DNA from: Legionella wadsworthii DSM 21896 = ATCC 33877
Lineage (GTDB): Bacteria > Pseudomonadota > Gammaproteobacteria > Legionellales > Legionellaceae
DNA length: 64,000 bases
NCBI RefSeq assembly: GCF_000701265.1
Contig: NZ_KL370759.1
Coordinates: forward strand, 903,631-967,630
Direction of reading: 5' to 3'
Of the stretch, positions 33,680 through 42,835 are shown in pieces. The notes under the pieces were generated by a model, which was not told where the DNA came from, did no database searches, and saw nothing but the letters and a program-made list of their open reading frames with translations. Within the stretch, counting starts at the first letter, position 1. Every line of letters begins with the position of its first letter. Both the position numbers and the translations under genes were made by a program.

Positions 33680-36355
33680 ATGAAAAACCATTCTGGATTT
33701 TTTCGGTTAAACGATTATAAAGTTCTTGATTATCTGATAAAACACATTGATTTAGAGCTCAATCTTTCAAAAAAACCGGTTCAATCTAAAGCAGTATTGA
33801 CAATTGAACCGAATCCCAAAGCAAAAAGTTACTCCTTGGATTTGGAACTAGATGGTGAAAACATGCTTGTGGAATCCATTTTTCTGGATGGAAAGGAGCT
33901 CTCCCCAGAAGAATATGAAATAATCAAAGATTCATTAATCATCAAAAATATCCCTCAAGGTAGAACTTTTACTCTCGAAACAAAGACCTATTTGGGAGAG
34001 AACACGGATCTATTCGGCTTATATGAAACGGAGGGAGTCATACTTGTTAAAGCAGAAACTGAAGGTCTTCGACGTGTTCTTTACTGTCATGACAGGCCAG
34101 ATAATCTCGCAACATACAAAACCACTATCATTGCAAAAAAAGAAGATTATCCAGTATTACTTTCCAATGGTTCCCTCATTGTTAAAAAAGATTTAGATGA
34201 AGGATTACATTCTGTTACCTGGTTCGATAATGTCCCTAAGCCGAGTTATCTTTTTGCTTTGGTAGCAGGTAAACTGCAAAAATCAGTAACTTACTTTAAA
34301 ACACGTAACGACCGTCAATTACCCATTGAATTTTATGTACCTCCCTCAGCGACTTCAAAATGTGATTTTGCAAAAGAAGTATTAAAAGAAGCCATGCGCT
34401 GGGATGAGGAGGTCTTTGATCTTGATTGTGAGTTACCACAGCACATGGTAGCAGGTGTTGATAAATATGCATCCGGCGCTTCTGAACCGACCGGCTTAAA
34501 TCTATTTAATACTGCCAATTTATTTGCAACACCAGAAACTCGCACCGATGTAGATTTTCTGCGAGTCTTAGAAGTTGTTGCACATGAATACTTCCATTAT
34601 TGGTCTGGTGATCGGGTAACAATCCGGGAGTGGTTTAACCTACCTTTTAAAGAAGGACTCACTACATTTAGGGCAGCGATGTTCCGCGAACGTTTATTTG
34701 GTACTGATTTAATCCGCATGCTTGATGGGAAAAATCTTGATGAACGCGCGCCACGCCAAAATACCTATACAAATGTCCGAAGTCTTTATACTGCAGCTGC
34801 TTATGAAAAAAGCGCTGACATTTTTCGCATGATGATGCTCTATCTGGGAGAAAAGACTTTTTATCAAGAGATGTCCGCATTTCTAAAAAATAATGATGGG
34901 CATGCAGTGACCTTAGAAGATGTGTTGGTTTCATTAAGCACCTCCACAGGAAAAGACATGAGTTCTTTTTTATACTGGTTTACTGAGTCTGGTATCCCTC
35001 AAGTAACGGTGACTGACCAATATGATGTAGCAACAAAAAGGTATACCTTACAATTTAAAATCAAAGATGGAAAAGGAAGACCGATACCTATAGTTGTTGG
35101 TTTGCTTAATGATCAAGGGCAAGAAATAATAGAAGAAACTATGATTATTGTAGATAAACCAGAAATGGAATATCACTTTAATCATATCAATTCAGCCCCT
35201 ACACCCTCTTTATTACGCAGTTTTTCCGCCCCAGTAAATCTAGAAAATAATCAAAACCCAGAGCAACTATTGAGGTTAATGCAGTATGACAGCAATATAT
35301 ATAACAGATGTGAAGCAGCCACTAAACTGTTGACTTCAATGGTAAACGATTATTGTTCCGGTCATTCCCTTACTCTGAGCCCCGAATTTATTTCAGCTTA
35401 TCGAAAACTCTTACATGATAAAAATAACTCCTTGAATGATTGGATCTTATCTGATCTAATCGATATACCCTCAGAAGAATCACTATTTTCAAGTATGCAA
35501 AATCAAGATTTTGAAAAAATAGCCCAAGCGCGCCAATTGATTCAATACCAAATAGCAAAAGAACTTAAAGAAGACATAGTAAGGACTTATGATCACATGA
35601 AAAAGGCTGCATCATCCATAAACTCACCCTTTACCTCATTTGATATTGTATCCGCTGGATTAAGACGATTGAAGCATGTTTGCCATTCTTACTTATTTTC
35701 CATACAACCTGAAAAGACAGAGCAGCTATTGATTGTCCAATTTAATGATTCTTTGGGTAAAAATATGACTGACTGCATCTATGCGCTCAGCTTGTTATTG
35801 AATAATAACAGCAGCCACTCAACCAAACTATTGGAACAATTTTATGAATATTGGCAAGCTGATCCTGGTGCCGTGAACTATTGGTTTAATATTCAGGCAG
35901 GGGCACATACTCACAACGTAATAGCTAGAGTAGAAAAATTAGTATTACACCCTGCTTTTGACTTATCCAACCCAAATAAAGTATATGCTTTATTAGGAAC
36001 ATTCATTAAAAATCCTTATGGATTTCATGCGATATCAGGAAAAGGGTACCAATTTATCGCCAATATGATTTTAAAATTGGAAAAAATTAATCCCACTGTG
36101 GCTGCCAACTTAACTGAAAAATTCAACGGATGGGATAAACACGATGAGAAACGGCAACAAATAATGTTAAATCAACTGGAGTTTCTGAGTGCTCACGCAA
36201 TTACGAATGATGTGAGAAATATGGCAAAAAAGGGGTTAGAGAAGAGGAAGCTTGATCCGCCTCTTCCAATGCAGCAAACCTTTTTTGGTACAACGCCATT
36301 GATGCAAGGCTCCAGTTCGCATAAAGAAGATGAAAAAACGTGTATTTTCCATTAA
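33680..36355 (+). CDS. pepN: Aminopeptidase N (M1) with altered GAMEN motif
   Basis: An 891-residue cytoplasmic M1 metallopeptidase of the E. coli PepN type (length 870). Zinc ligands are His302 and His306 in HEYFHYWSG and Glu325 in PFKEGLTTFR, with the catalytic Glu303. The transition-state Tyr is in AAAYEKSADIFRMM. The exopeptidase motif that is normally GAMEN reads GASEP (residues 266-270): the N-terminus-binding Glu269 is kept but Met is Ser and Asn is Pro. Substrate or product preference may differ. The C-terminal ~450 residues form the alpha-helical PepN cap. It ends with a Ser/His/Lys tail not typical of PepN. A second, canonical PepN elsewhere in the genome is plausible. Confidence 0.93.
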   Translation: MKNHSGFFRLNDYKVLDYLIKHIDLELNLSKKPVQSKAVLTIEPNPKAKSYSLDLELDGENMLVESIFLDGKELSPEEYEIIKDSLIIKNIPQGRTFTLETKTYLGENTDLFGLYETEGVILVKAETEGLRRVLYCHDRPDNLATYKTTIIAKKEDYPVLLSNGSLIVKKDLDEGLHSVTWFDNVPKPSYLFALVAGKLQKSVTYFKTRNDRQLPIEFYVPPSATSKCDFAKEVLKEAMRWDEEVFDLDCELPQHMVAGVDKYASGASEPTGLNLFNTANLFATPETRTDVDFLRVLEVVAHEYFHYWSGDRVTIREWFNLPFKEGLTTFRAAMFRERLFGTDLIRMLDGKNLDERAPRQNTYTNVRSLYTAAAYEKSADIFRMMMLYLGEKTFYQEMSAFLKNNDGHAVTLEDVLVSLSTSTGKDMSSFLYWFTESGIPQVTVTDQYDVATKRYTLQFKIKDGKGRPIPIVVGLLNDQGQEIIEETMIIVDKPEMEYHFNHINSAPTPSLLRSFSAPVNLENNQNPEQLLRLMQYDSNIYNRCEAATKLLTSMVNDYCSGHSLTLSPEFISAYRKLLHDKNNSLNDWILSDLIDIPSEESLFSSMQNQDFEKIAQARQLIQYQIAKELKEDIVRTYDHMKKAASSINSPFTSFDIVSAGLRRLKHVCHSYLFSIQPEKTEQLLIVQFNDSLGKNMTDCIYALSLLLNNNSSHSTKLLEQFYEYWQADPGAVNYWFNIQAGAHTHNVIARVEKLVLHPAFDLSNPNKVYALLGTFIKNPYGFHAISGKGYQFIANMILKLEKINPTVAANLTEKFNGWDKHDEKRQQIMLNQLEFLSAHAITNDVRNMAKKGLEKRKLDPPLPMQQTFFGTTPLMQGSSSHKEDEKTCIFH

Positions 36356-36405
36356 ATGGGCGTTCCATTTTCAAGATTTGGTAGTGATGCTGTTTAGAAA
36401 AGTAT

Positions 36406-36427
36406 ACCTGGTTGAAAATAACCAGGT
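36406..36427. terminator. Hairpin between convergent pepN and GT-B-like genes
   Basis: ACCTGGTT (36406-36413) pairs with AACCAGGT (36420-36427) around a six-base loop, between convergent genes ending at 36355 and 36456. In the minus direction a broken T-run follows the stem. A bidirectional terminator is likely. Confidence 0.55.
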
Positions 36428-36455
36428 CATCTTAACACTTTCCTATTATAGGTAC

Positions 36456-37643
36456 TCACGATTTTAATAATAGCTCGGCACAATGCTCAGGGGCAGTCTT
36501 ATCATCCAATCCCAACTCCTTTTTACTGCGGGCTTGCTCTCGCGTCCCACTAAAAAAGGTCTCTAGATTATTTGCAAAATATTTTTTTGGAAGATAAGTG
36601 ATACCAAAGTGTGTATAAGCGGTTTTTCCTTCCATGACCCCTTTATTTGGTGAAGCACCAGGGACTGCTTGTGCGATTCGATCTGCAGCTGCTGCTGCAT
36701 CATCGCCGTTGACATTGGTCCTGATAAATACTTGCGTAAATTCTAGAGAATTAACAGTTAATTCTGGGTTTTTAAGTTTTGAGAATAAACTGTCTGTTAA
36801 AATAATTTTGAATTGATTCTGGCATTGATTCTGGTGTTTTTTATAAATCTTCAGAATCTCAATTAAATAGCTGTCTAGATTTTCAATACCAGGATGCAGC
36901 CCAAGACGCACTTCAATATTCGGATGTTTAGGAAGCTGCTCGAGAACACAATTTAAAAAAGTACAATCAATAGCTATCGGCTGGGTGGTACTGCTTACGA
37001 ACGCAAACGAATTACCTTCTGCTATGAGCAAACTTTTCTGGGTTTTTTCTATCTTTTCTTGAACTTTTTCACACTCATCTTCACTACTGTTAATTGCTGA
37101 GATAGAAGAAATTGCATTATCAATACTTAGATGACCAATAATATGTAATTTATTTTCATCCTCAATTCCGAAATCATGTACGGCCGTTTTTAATGGTAAA
37201 GCCCATTTAATATTTGATTTATTTTTTAAAATGGGTAGATGGTGCCATAAATCATGATTTTCGGGCTGATACATAAATTCATAAGCGATAAGTACCGGAA
37301 GATCTTCAAGCGAACCAGCAATTTGAAAAGGGATATTGCTACTGATAGAAGGGACACCACAGTATACTTGATCCACCTTCTCTTTCTTTAAATACTCAGT
37401 GATTAGGCCGATCTGATCCTCACTACAAGAGATATCAGGATATTGATTCTCAGTATGAAGCAACTCTGGTAAAGGAATTTTTGTCATCTTTAGAATCGAA
37501 TTAAAATTGACAATCCGTCCTTGAGCTGTTTTTGTTAAGGGAATGAGTATAATTTCATGCTCCCCTTTTGTTTCTATCCTTTTAATTGTATTCAGTGCCA
37601 AATCCGTATCTCCTGCACTGCTAATAAAAAAAGCCAATTTCAT
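36456..37643 (-). CDS. Unknown protein with possible GT-B-like two-domain fold
   Basis: A 395-residue protein. The ATG at 37643 is preferred to one nine codons earlier because AGGA sits at the right distance before it. It opens with a beta-strand and helix (MKLAFFISSAGDTDLALNTI) and has later Rossmann-like segments (VDQVYCGVPSISSNIPFQ, LPVLIAYEFMY, LHIIGHLSID). In the second half come SFAFVSSTTQPIAIDCTFL, VRLGLHPGI and a small alanine/aspartate-rich loop VNGDDAAAAADRIAQA. Two Rossmann lobes of this sort occur in GT-B glycosyltransferases and sugar epimerases. I see no conserved sugar-binding motif strong enough to claim it. No signal peptide. It may be a Legionella-specific effector. Confidence 0.5.
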   Translation of the reverse strand: MKLAFFISSAGDTDLALNTIKRIETKGEHEIILIPLTKTAQGRIVNFNSILKMTKIPLPELLHTENQYPDISCSEDQIGLITEYLKKEKVDQVYCGVPSISSNIPFQIAGSLEDLPVLIAYEFMYQPENHDLWHHLPILKNKSNIKWALPLKTAVHDFGIEDENKLHIIGHLSIDNAISSISAINSSEDECEKVQEKIEKTQKSLLIAEGNSFAFVSSTTQPIAIDCTFLNCVLEQLPKHPNIEVRLGLHPGIENLDSYLIEILKIYKKHQNQCQNQFKIILTDSLFSKLKNPELTVNSLEFTQVFIRTNVNGDDAAAAADRIAQAVPGASPNKGVMEGKTAYTHFGITYLPKKYFANNLETFFSGTREQARSKKELGLDDKTAPEHCAELLLKS

Positions 37644-37847
37644 AAGATTATCCTGTGTAAAAAGTCTCAAGCGACAGTATTTTAATAGAAAAAATGACTG
37701 TAATTAATATAAATTCGAAGTTTCATTTGAAATATATAAGATGTTTAATCGCCAATTTGAACATTATCCTTGAATATTTCAATTTTTTCTTCCTACAATG
37801 AAATAAATGATATGAATCGTTTTAAACACTGAATAAGGACAAATAAT

Positions 37848-38678
37848 ATGTGTCGATTCGTAGCTTACATAGGAAAAAAAGAAATTTTATTAGCGGATTT
37901 ATTGGAAAAACCTACCAATTCGCTCATAAAACAAAGTCTCCTTGCCCGTGAATCCCGTACACCAACTAACGGAGATGGATTTGGACTAGGATGGTACACT
38001 CCTTTTAATAAAACAGCTGCTTTGTTTACTTCACTGTACCCCGCCTGGAATGATCAAAATCTCGCGTATTTATCTAAAAATACTCGAGCACATTTATTTT
38101 TTGCTCATATCCGTGCAGCCAGTACAGGAGGAATCTCTCAATACAATTGTCATCCTTTTATCTATAAAAACTGGTTATTTATGCATAATGGGTGGATTCC
38201 CTACTTCACTCAAATCAAACGTCAAATTCATAATATGTTGGATGATGACATCTATAACTGGTTAAAAGGAAGCACCGATTCGGAATTGATTTTTGGATTA
38301 TTCCTGCAGTTTTCAAAAAATGTGAAGATTAAAAAGGCCACGGATATCCATGATATTTTATATAAAACATTAAGTACCATTGACAGGTTGGTCAAAACCT
38401 ACCATAAAAAAGGAATCAGTTATTTCAACATCTGTGTCACCGATGGGAAACGTATTGTGGCTTTTCGTTACTGTACTTCGCCTCAATGTAAACCAGAAAC
38501 CATGTATTATTCCTTGGGAGATCACCTACCGAAAAAAAACACAAAAGAGAAGGGTTACAATCACATTATTATCGCCTCGGAAAAACTATCTCCCACAGGA
38601 TTTAAATGGCAAATTATTCCGGTAAACCACAGTTTCATGATTGAATCGGATTTAAGTATTTTATTAAAAGAGATTTAG
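37848..38678 (+). CDS. Class II glutamine amidotransferase (EgtC/YafJ-like)
   Basis: A 276-residue Ntn hydrolase. Cys2 directly after the initiator Met (MCRFVAYIG) is the nucleophile. Further class II signatures are SRTPTNGDGFGLGWY, FAHIRAASTGG, NCHPF, LFMHNGWI and STDSELIFGLF. It would hydrolyse a gamma-glutamyl amide bond, as glutaminases and EgtC do. It starts a two-gene unit with the glutamate-cysteine ligase 19 bases downstream. In mycobacteria EgtC and EgtA act in ergothioneine synthesis; here no egtB or egtD is visible in the window, so a gamma-glutamyl pathway is the most that can be inferred. E. coli YafJ is an equally good relative. Confidence 0.88.
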   Translation: MCRFVAYIGKKEILLADLLEKPTNSLIKQSLLARESRTPTNGDGFGLGWYTPFNKTAALFTSLYPAWNDQNLAYLSKNTRAHLFFAHIRAASTGGISQYNCHPFIYKNWLFMHNGWIPYFTQIKRQIHNMLDDDIYNWLKGSTDSELIFGLFLQFSKNVKIKKATDIHDILYKTLSTIDRLVKTYHKKGISYFNICVTDGKRIVAFRYCTSPQCKPETMYYSLGDHLPKKNTKEKGYNHIIIASEKLSPTGFKWQIIPVNHSFMIESDLSILLKEI

Positions 38679-38697
38679 TCGGGATAAGGTTTTGATT

Positions 38698-40104
38698 ATG
38701 CATATCAAAGAATTTGAAAAATATACAATTGATTGTGAATTATTTGAAAAATATCTAATTGCTGAAACTCAGCTTTTAAAAGAATGGTTTCATAAAAAAT
38801 ATTTTAAATCTCAAAATATGAAAGCAGGTGCTGAAATTGAATTCCTTATTTTAGATGAAAACTATCAATTATCACCTCATAATCTCTTTTTCACACAAAA
38901 ATTAGAAAATCAAAAACTGGTGAGGGAAGCAGGTACTGCTCAATTAGAAATTAATACCCCTGTTTTTTCTTTGGAAGATAATTTTTTGTCTTCCCTCCAT
39001 CAAAGTATTTCAACGATTTGGAATAACTGCTGTGAAATAGCCCGTCAAAGCCAACATCATTTAGCCCTAATAGGCTCTATGCCTCAGAATGATCATTCTT
39101 GTTTTAAACTGTTTTATATCACACCTAAAAATATTTTTATGTTAATGAATGAGCTGGTAGGAAAGTATCGTAAAAATCTTCCTTTATGTGTCCATATCAA
39201 TGGTAAAGGGGAAGATCTGGTTTTATTTCCAGAATCTTTAGCTATGGAAGGTTTAATTTGTTCTTTCCAACTTCATTTAGAAGTTCCCTTTAACCAGATA
39301 CTTGAGTATTATAATTTGGTTCAAATCTTATCAGCTCCTTTATTAGCGCTTAGCAGTAATTCCCCTTATTTTTGTGGTAAGCATGTATGGAGTGAAACAA
39401 GAATTGGTATTTTTGAACAACTTTACTCATTCCCTGCCCCCTTTCAAAAAACTGTTTTTTTTGAACCTGATTATCTTCAAAACAGTCTTTTTCCTATGTT
39501 CGAAAAGAATATTAACTTCCCTCATCTATTGCCACTTGCGGCTCAGGAAGAACCTGTTGATACGATGTTTCACGTTCGCTGTCAAAACAGTTGTGTTTTT
39601 CGATGGAATCGACCCATTTTAGCTTTTAATGAAGATAATGAACCCTATCTTAGAATAGAACACCGTGTGTTATCCACGGGTCCTACGGTGGTAGATATGA
39701 TTGCAAATGCTGCTTTTTTTTACGGAATAACCTATTATTTTGCAAATAAGTCCCCTTCTTTGACTCATTCAATCCCACGAGAATTCTTAATTAAAAATTT
39801 CTATGCTGCTGCTCATGATGGTTTGAATGCAAACCTAAAATGGATTAATGGACATATTAAAGCGCTTGATCTTTTAAAAAGTTTCATACCACTTGCCTTT
39901 AGAGGTCTAGAAATTATGGGAATCAATACTATGGATGCCAATTTTTATTTAAATATAATTAAACAAAGACTCGATAAAAATCAAAATGGTAGTATTTGGC
40001 AAGAAAAGTTTCTTTCAAAACATGCTAATGATTTTAATGGCCTTTTGGAACAATATATTGTAAATCAATATTCAGAAACTCCTGTTTCTGATTGGTCCTT
40101 ATAA
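38698..40104 (+). CDS. Glutamate-cysteine ligase family 2 (GCS2/EgtA-like) enzyme
   Basis: A 468-residue ATP-dependent carboxylate-amine ligase-like protein. The ATG at 38698 is chosen because GGATAAGG lies eight bases upstream; a TTG at 38692 is also in frame. Signatures are AGAEIEFLIL (metal/substrate Glu), AQLEINTPVF and a C-terminal LRIEHRVLSTGPTVVDMIAN. These fit the GCS2 superfamily of gamma-glutamyl ligases. The likely product is gamma-glutamylcysteine or another gamma-glutamyl amide. It is co-transcribed with the class II amidotransferase, which suggests ligation by this enzyme and hydrolysis by its neighbour. It differs in family from the classical gammaproteobacterial GshA. Confidence 0.8.
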   Translation: MHIKEFEKYTIDCELFEKYLIAETQLLKEWFHKKYFKSQNMKAGAEIEFLILDENYQLSPHNLFFTQKLENQKLVREAGTAQLEINTPVFSLEDNFLSSLHQSISTIWNNCCEIARQSQHHLALIGSMPQNDHSCFKLFYITPKNIFMLMNELVGKYRKNLPLCVHINGKGEDLVLFPESLAMEGLICSFQLHLEVPFNQILEYYNLVQILSAPLLALSSNSPYFCGKHVWSETRIGIFEQLYSFPAPFQKTVFFEPDYLQNSLFPMFEKNINFPHLLPLAAQEEPVDTMFHVRCQNSCVFRWNRPILAFNEDNEPYLRIEHRVLSTGPTVVDMIANAAFFYGITYYFANKSPSLTHSIPREFLIKNFYAAAHDGLNANLKWINGHIKALDLLKSFIPLAFRGLEIMGINTMDANFYLNIIKQRLDKNQNGSIWQEKFLSKHANDFNGLLEQYIVNQYSETPVSDWSL

Positions 40105-40112
40105 TGAATATA

Positions 40113-40137
40113 CGGACATTCGTACTTCAAATGTCCG
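40113..40137. terminator. Hairpin between convergent GCS2 and hpt genes
   Basis: CGGACATT (40113-40120) pairs with AATGTCCG (40130-40137) around a nine-base loop, 8 bases after the ligase stop codon and 14 before the hpt stop. The flanks are AT-rich. A bidirectional terminator is inferred. Confidence 0.55.
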
Positions 40138-40151
40138 CATTAATTATTTAA

Positions 40152-40712
40152 TTATTCGTGCTCCGGATGAACTACAAAAATACCGGGTGCATTTCTAAGA
40201 TACTCATTGTAGTCCATTCCATAGCCAAATATATAATGATCTTCCACCTGTAATCCTACAAAATCAGCCTTTTGTAATCCATCCGTCACACGTTTCCTGT
40301 ATTTATCTACCAAAACTGCACTATATACCTTTTCAGCGCCTAAGGTTTTTATTTCCTCAATAATTGCCGCTAAGGTGACACCGCCATCAAGAATATCATC
40401 AACCACAAGAACGGTTCTTCCTTTCAAATTTGCAGATGGCTTAACCTTCCATACAATATTGCCTCCTTTTATATCCCCTCTATAGCGAGTTGCATGGACG
40501 TAATCTACTTCCAGAGGGAAATCTAAGCGGGGTAATAAATTCCCTAAAAGCACTAATCCTCCTACCATAACGCAAACAAGGACTGGATTTTGATCTTGTA
40601 ATTCTTTATGGATATTAATCGCCATTCGATCAAGAGCAGCTTCGACTTCATTTGTTGTATACAAACAAGTCGATTTTTCATAAACTTCTTTGATTTTATT
40701 TGGAATTGTCAT
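40152..40712 (-). CDS. hpt: Hypoxanthine-guanine phosphoribosyltransferase
   Basis: A 186-residue purine-salvage enzyme that joins hypoxanthine (and guanine) with PRPP to give IMP or GMP. The PRPP-binding loop [14 protein letters not shown] is intact. [32 protein letters not shown] provides the flexible catalytic loop region, and [24 protein letters not shown] is the base-binding end. Length and order match the hypoxanthine type used by gammaproteobacteria. It is followed upstream by a DUF1820 gene transcribed in the same direction. Confidence 0.92.
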   Translation of the reverse strand: MTIPNKIKEVYEKSTCLYTTNEVEAALDRMAINIHKELQDQNPVLVCVMVGGLVLLGNLLPRLDFPLEVDYVHATRYRGDIKGGNIVWKVKPSANLKGRTVLVVDDILDGGVTLAAIIEEIKTLGAEKVYSAVLVDKYRKRVTDGLQKADFVGLQVEDHYIFGYGMDYNEYLRNAPGIFVVHPEHE

Positions 40713-40756
40713 TGTTGTTCCTCAGGATAGAAGGTATGTTATAGGGAAACATTCAT

Positions 40757-41083
40757 TTAATCTTTTATTTTTCCTGTTCCAGGAAAAGGGCTAATCTTAC
40801 CTCCGTAGCCTGGATTATCCTTTACTTTTGCTGTTCCTTGTTTTGTTACTTCATCAATGCGAAAAATTGAATGCATGGGAATAAAGGTACGTTTGACACC
40901 ATTAAACTCAAGTTTTAATCGTTCTTCAGAAGGGTCAACCACCAATGCTGTTTGTTCACCAAATACCAACTCTTCTACTTCGAGAAATCCAAAAATGTCG
41001 CTTTCTTTAACTGATCGCGCATAAACTTCGTAAATTGCTTCTTGATTGGCAAAAGTGATTCTGAAAATCGTTTTTTTAGTCAT
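40757..41083 (-). CDS. DUF1820 family protein
   Basis: A 108-residue protein. It matches my recollection of the DUF1820 family: IFRITFANQ near the start, GFLEVEELVFGE in the middle, then FIPMHSIFRIDEV and a C-terminal Gly/Pro/Lys tail (GYGGKISPFPGTG). The fold is small and beta-rich. Function is unknown; the family is common in gammaproteobacteria. No membrane segment or signal peptide. It precedes hpt on the minus strand by 44 bases and is probably in one transcript. Confidence 0.85.
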   Translation of the reverse strand: MTKKTIFRITFANQEAIYEVYARSVKESDIFGFLEVEELVFGEQTALVVDPSEERLKLEFNGVKRTFIPMHSIFRIDEVTKQGTAKVKDNPGYGGKISPFPGTGKIKD

Positions 41084-41262
41084 AAAATTACCTGTTTGTA
41101 TGGCAGAGCAAAGTATACAAAAACAAAGGGCATCTATTCAAATTAAATTATCGTAAGAGATTGAATTCGCAATTTATGACATAGATGCTAATCTTTTACT
41201 ATTAGGTGAGTTGGCATACATCTCCCTTGAAAAATTACCTAATTATTTAAGAGGAACATATT

Positions 41263-41841
41263 ATGTCAGAAAATAAACAGGAACAGACGATCCCCACCCC
41301 AACTCCTAGTTCCATGATATATTTTCAAAATCTGGTCCCAGGTAAAAATGATTCCGAACTGGTTGCAAATTTTAGAGCAGAATGTCTTGATTCAGAAGAT
41401 AATGAAACAATGAAAATGCAAAGGAATGCTTTGCTCCTGGAATTTCCTCCTATTCTTTCTTTCCTTAGTGAGGAACAAAAGAAGAAATTTTATGAGCAGC
41501 AACAAATGAATTGCCTCAAATTTTGCTGCGGTTCATTATCTCCTATTACGGCGTCTACAGTAAATGACATTGCATTTAGCTCGAATGATGAATATGTATT
41601 TTCTCCTGGAAATGGACAACTTTATGAAGGCAGCCAAAAAACAATCCAGTCCCAGATTAAAGATGGTATCAACCAAGAACAATTTGGCAGTCCAGCCCAA
41701 AAAGATTTAATGGAAGGTTTATCTACATTTGATAAAGCAGTGAACCAGCGAATCCAATCCTCTGCGCCTACAGAAGAAGACACTGCTTCTTTAACTGTAA
41801 TGAAAAGTCCAACACCTTTCGATATGGAACCCAAAAAATAA
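41263..41841 (+). CDS. Uncharacterised protein, possible secreted effector
   Basis: A 192-residue protein that starts at an ATG after AAGAGGA. It is rich in Gln, Ser, Pro and Glu and has no membrane segment or signal peptide. The N-terminal half has a helical part (TMKMQRNALLLEFPPILSFLSEEQKKKF) and a Cys cluster (CLKFCCGS). The last ~40 residues are disordered, with a PTEEDTAS stretch close to the acidic E-block type C-terminal signals of Dot/Icm substrates, followed by KSPTPFDMEPKK. I do not recognise the family. Effector status is an inference from composition and tail. Confidence 0.55.
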   Translation: MSENKQEQTIPTPTPSSMIYFQNLVPGKNDSELVANFRAECLDSEDNETMKMQRNALLLEFPPILSFLSEEQKKKFYEQQQMNCLKFCCGSLSPITASTVNDIAFSSNDEYVFSPGNGQLYEGSQKTIQSQIKDGINQEQFGSPAQKDLMEGLSTFDKAVNQRIQSSAPTEEDTASLTVMKSPTPFDMEPKK

Positions 41842-41862
41842 TATTTTCAAAAAATGAATTAC

Positions 41863-42615
41863 TTATTTGCTTTGGGAAGAAAAAATCACGGGCTGTAAGG
41901 GGGCCTCGTAATCTTTAATGGATTTATCTGAGCTCAATTTCAAATTAGGTTCAACCATTTGATATTTTTGAGCGATATAGCAGTAGAATCCGGAAGGGAA
42001 AGGCCAAAGCATCTTGCCAATCTCATCAAGAAAGGTAAATTTTTTAATTAATGAGGCATTATTTACCGGCGGGATATAACAAAAATTACTAAGAGAATAT
42101 TGTCTATAGCCTCTTTGCAAGAAAATTCTGTTGATATTGAAGGGAGAATGCATTCTTATTTTTTGGTCACTATAGCAGTGCAATAAGCCCAATTTCATTG
42201 CCCCACCCCAAAGACTCCATGGATTAATGCTCATCAGGATGATAAAACCCATGGGATTCAGGACACGATCAATTTCGTCAATCAGATTAAAACTATGAGT
42301 AAAAGGCTCAAGTGTCAGAGGTGCGATAATACAATCTACACTATTTCTATCGAAGGGAAGATGATTTAAAGCACATTTAATTTGGATTTTATGGGCTAAC
42401 GAAAAAGGGGATGCAATCCATTTATGGATGTGATTAAATTTTTTTAACCAGAGATTATCCCCACAATTGCCTAATTGTAATAAAGTTTCGCCATGTAAGT
42501 ATTCTGCTTCTGGATCAAGGTTTACTAAAAATTCATGAGCAGCAAAAAGGCCTAAAGGTGATTGAAACCATTTATTAAGGGCGCGATATTGTTTTAATTG
42601 TCGTTCAATTAACAA
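41863..42615 (-). CDS. Type 11-like SAM-dependent methyltransferase
   Basis: A 250-residue methyltransferase. It begins with a TTG (42615), with AAAAGG upstream, since no in-frame ATG is close. LHGETLLQLGNCGDNLW is a worn motif I, SVDCIIAPLTLEPFTHSFNLIDEIDRVLNPMGFIIL forms motifs II and III, and NPWSLWG follows as in the YafS/ubiE-like subgroup. The usual DxGxG turn is degenerate (QLGNCG), which is also seen in this group. Substrate unknown. It is divergent from pilB. Confidence 0.78.
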   Translation of the reverse strand: MLIERQLKQYRALNKWFQSPLGLFAAHEFLVNLDPEAEYLHGETLLQLGNCGDNLWLKKFNHIHKWIASPFSLAHKIQIKCALNHLPFDRNSVDCIIAPLTLEPFTHSFNLIDEIDRVLNPMGFIILMSINPWSLWGGAMKLGLLHCYSDQKIRMHSPFNINRIFLQRGYRQYSLSNFCYIPPVNNASLIKKFTFLDEIGKMLWPFPSGFYCYIAQKYQMVEPNLKLSSDKSIKDYEAPLQPVIFSSQSK

Positions 42616-42835
42616 AATAATGCCTTTTCAAATAGTTAATCCTAGATTAAACTACAATACAACGAGTTTCATAGACATACAATCCATTCTGTTTATAAAT
42701 GTTGTAACAATTCCGCAATAAAAAAATTTATATGTTGTCTTACACATTTCCAACCCGCCAAAGAGACAAGATATATTTGAAACACGTGATTTTATTAAAT
42801 GGATTAACTATATTTAGAATAATTATAAAAGCTTA

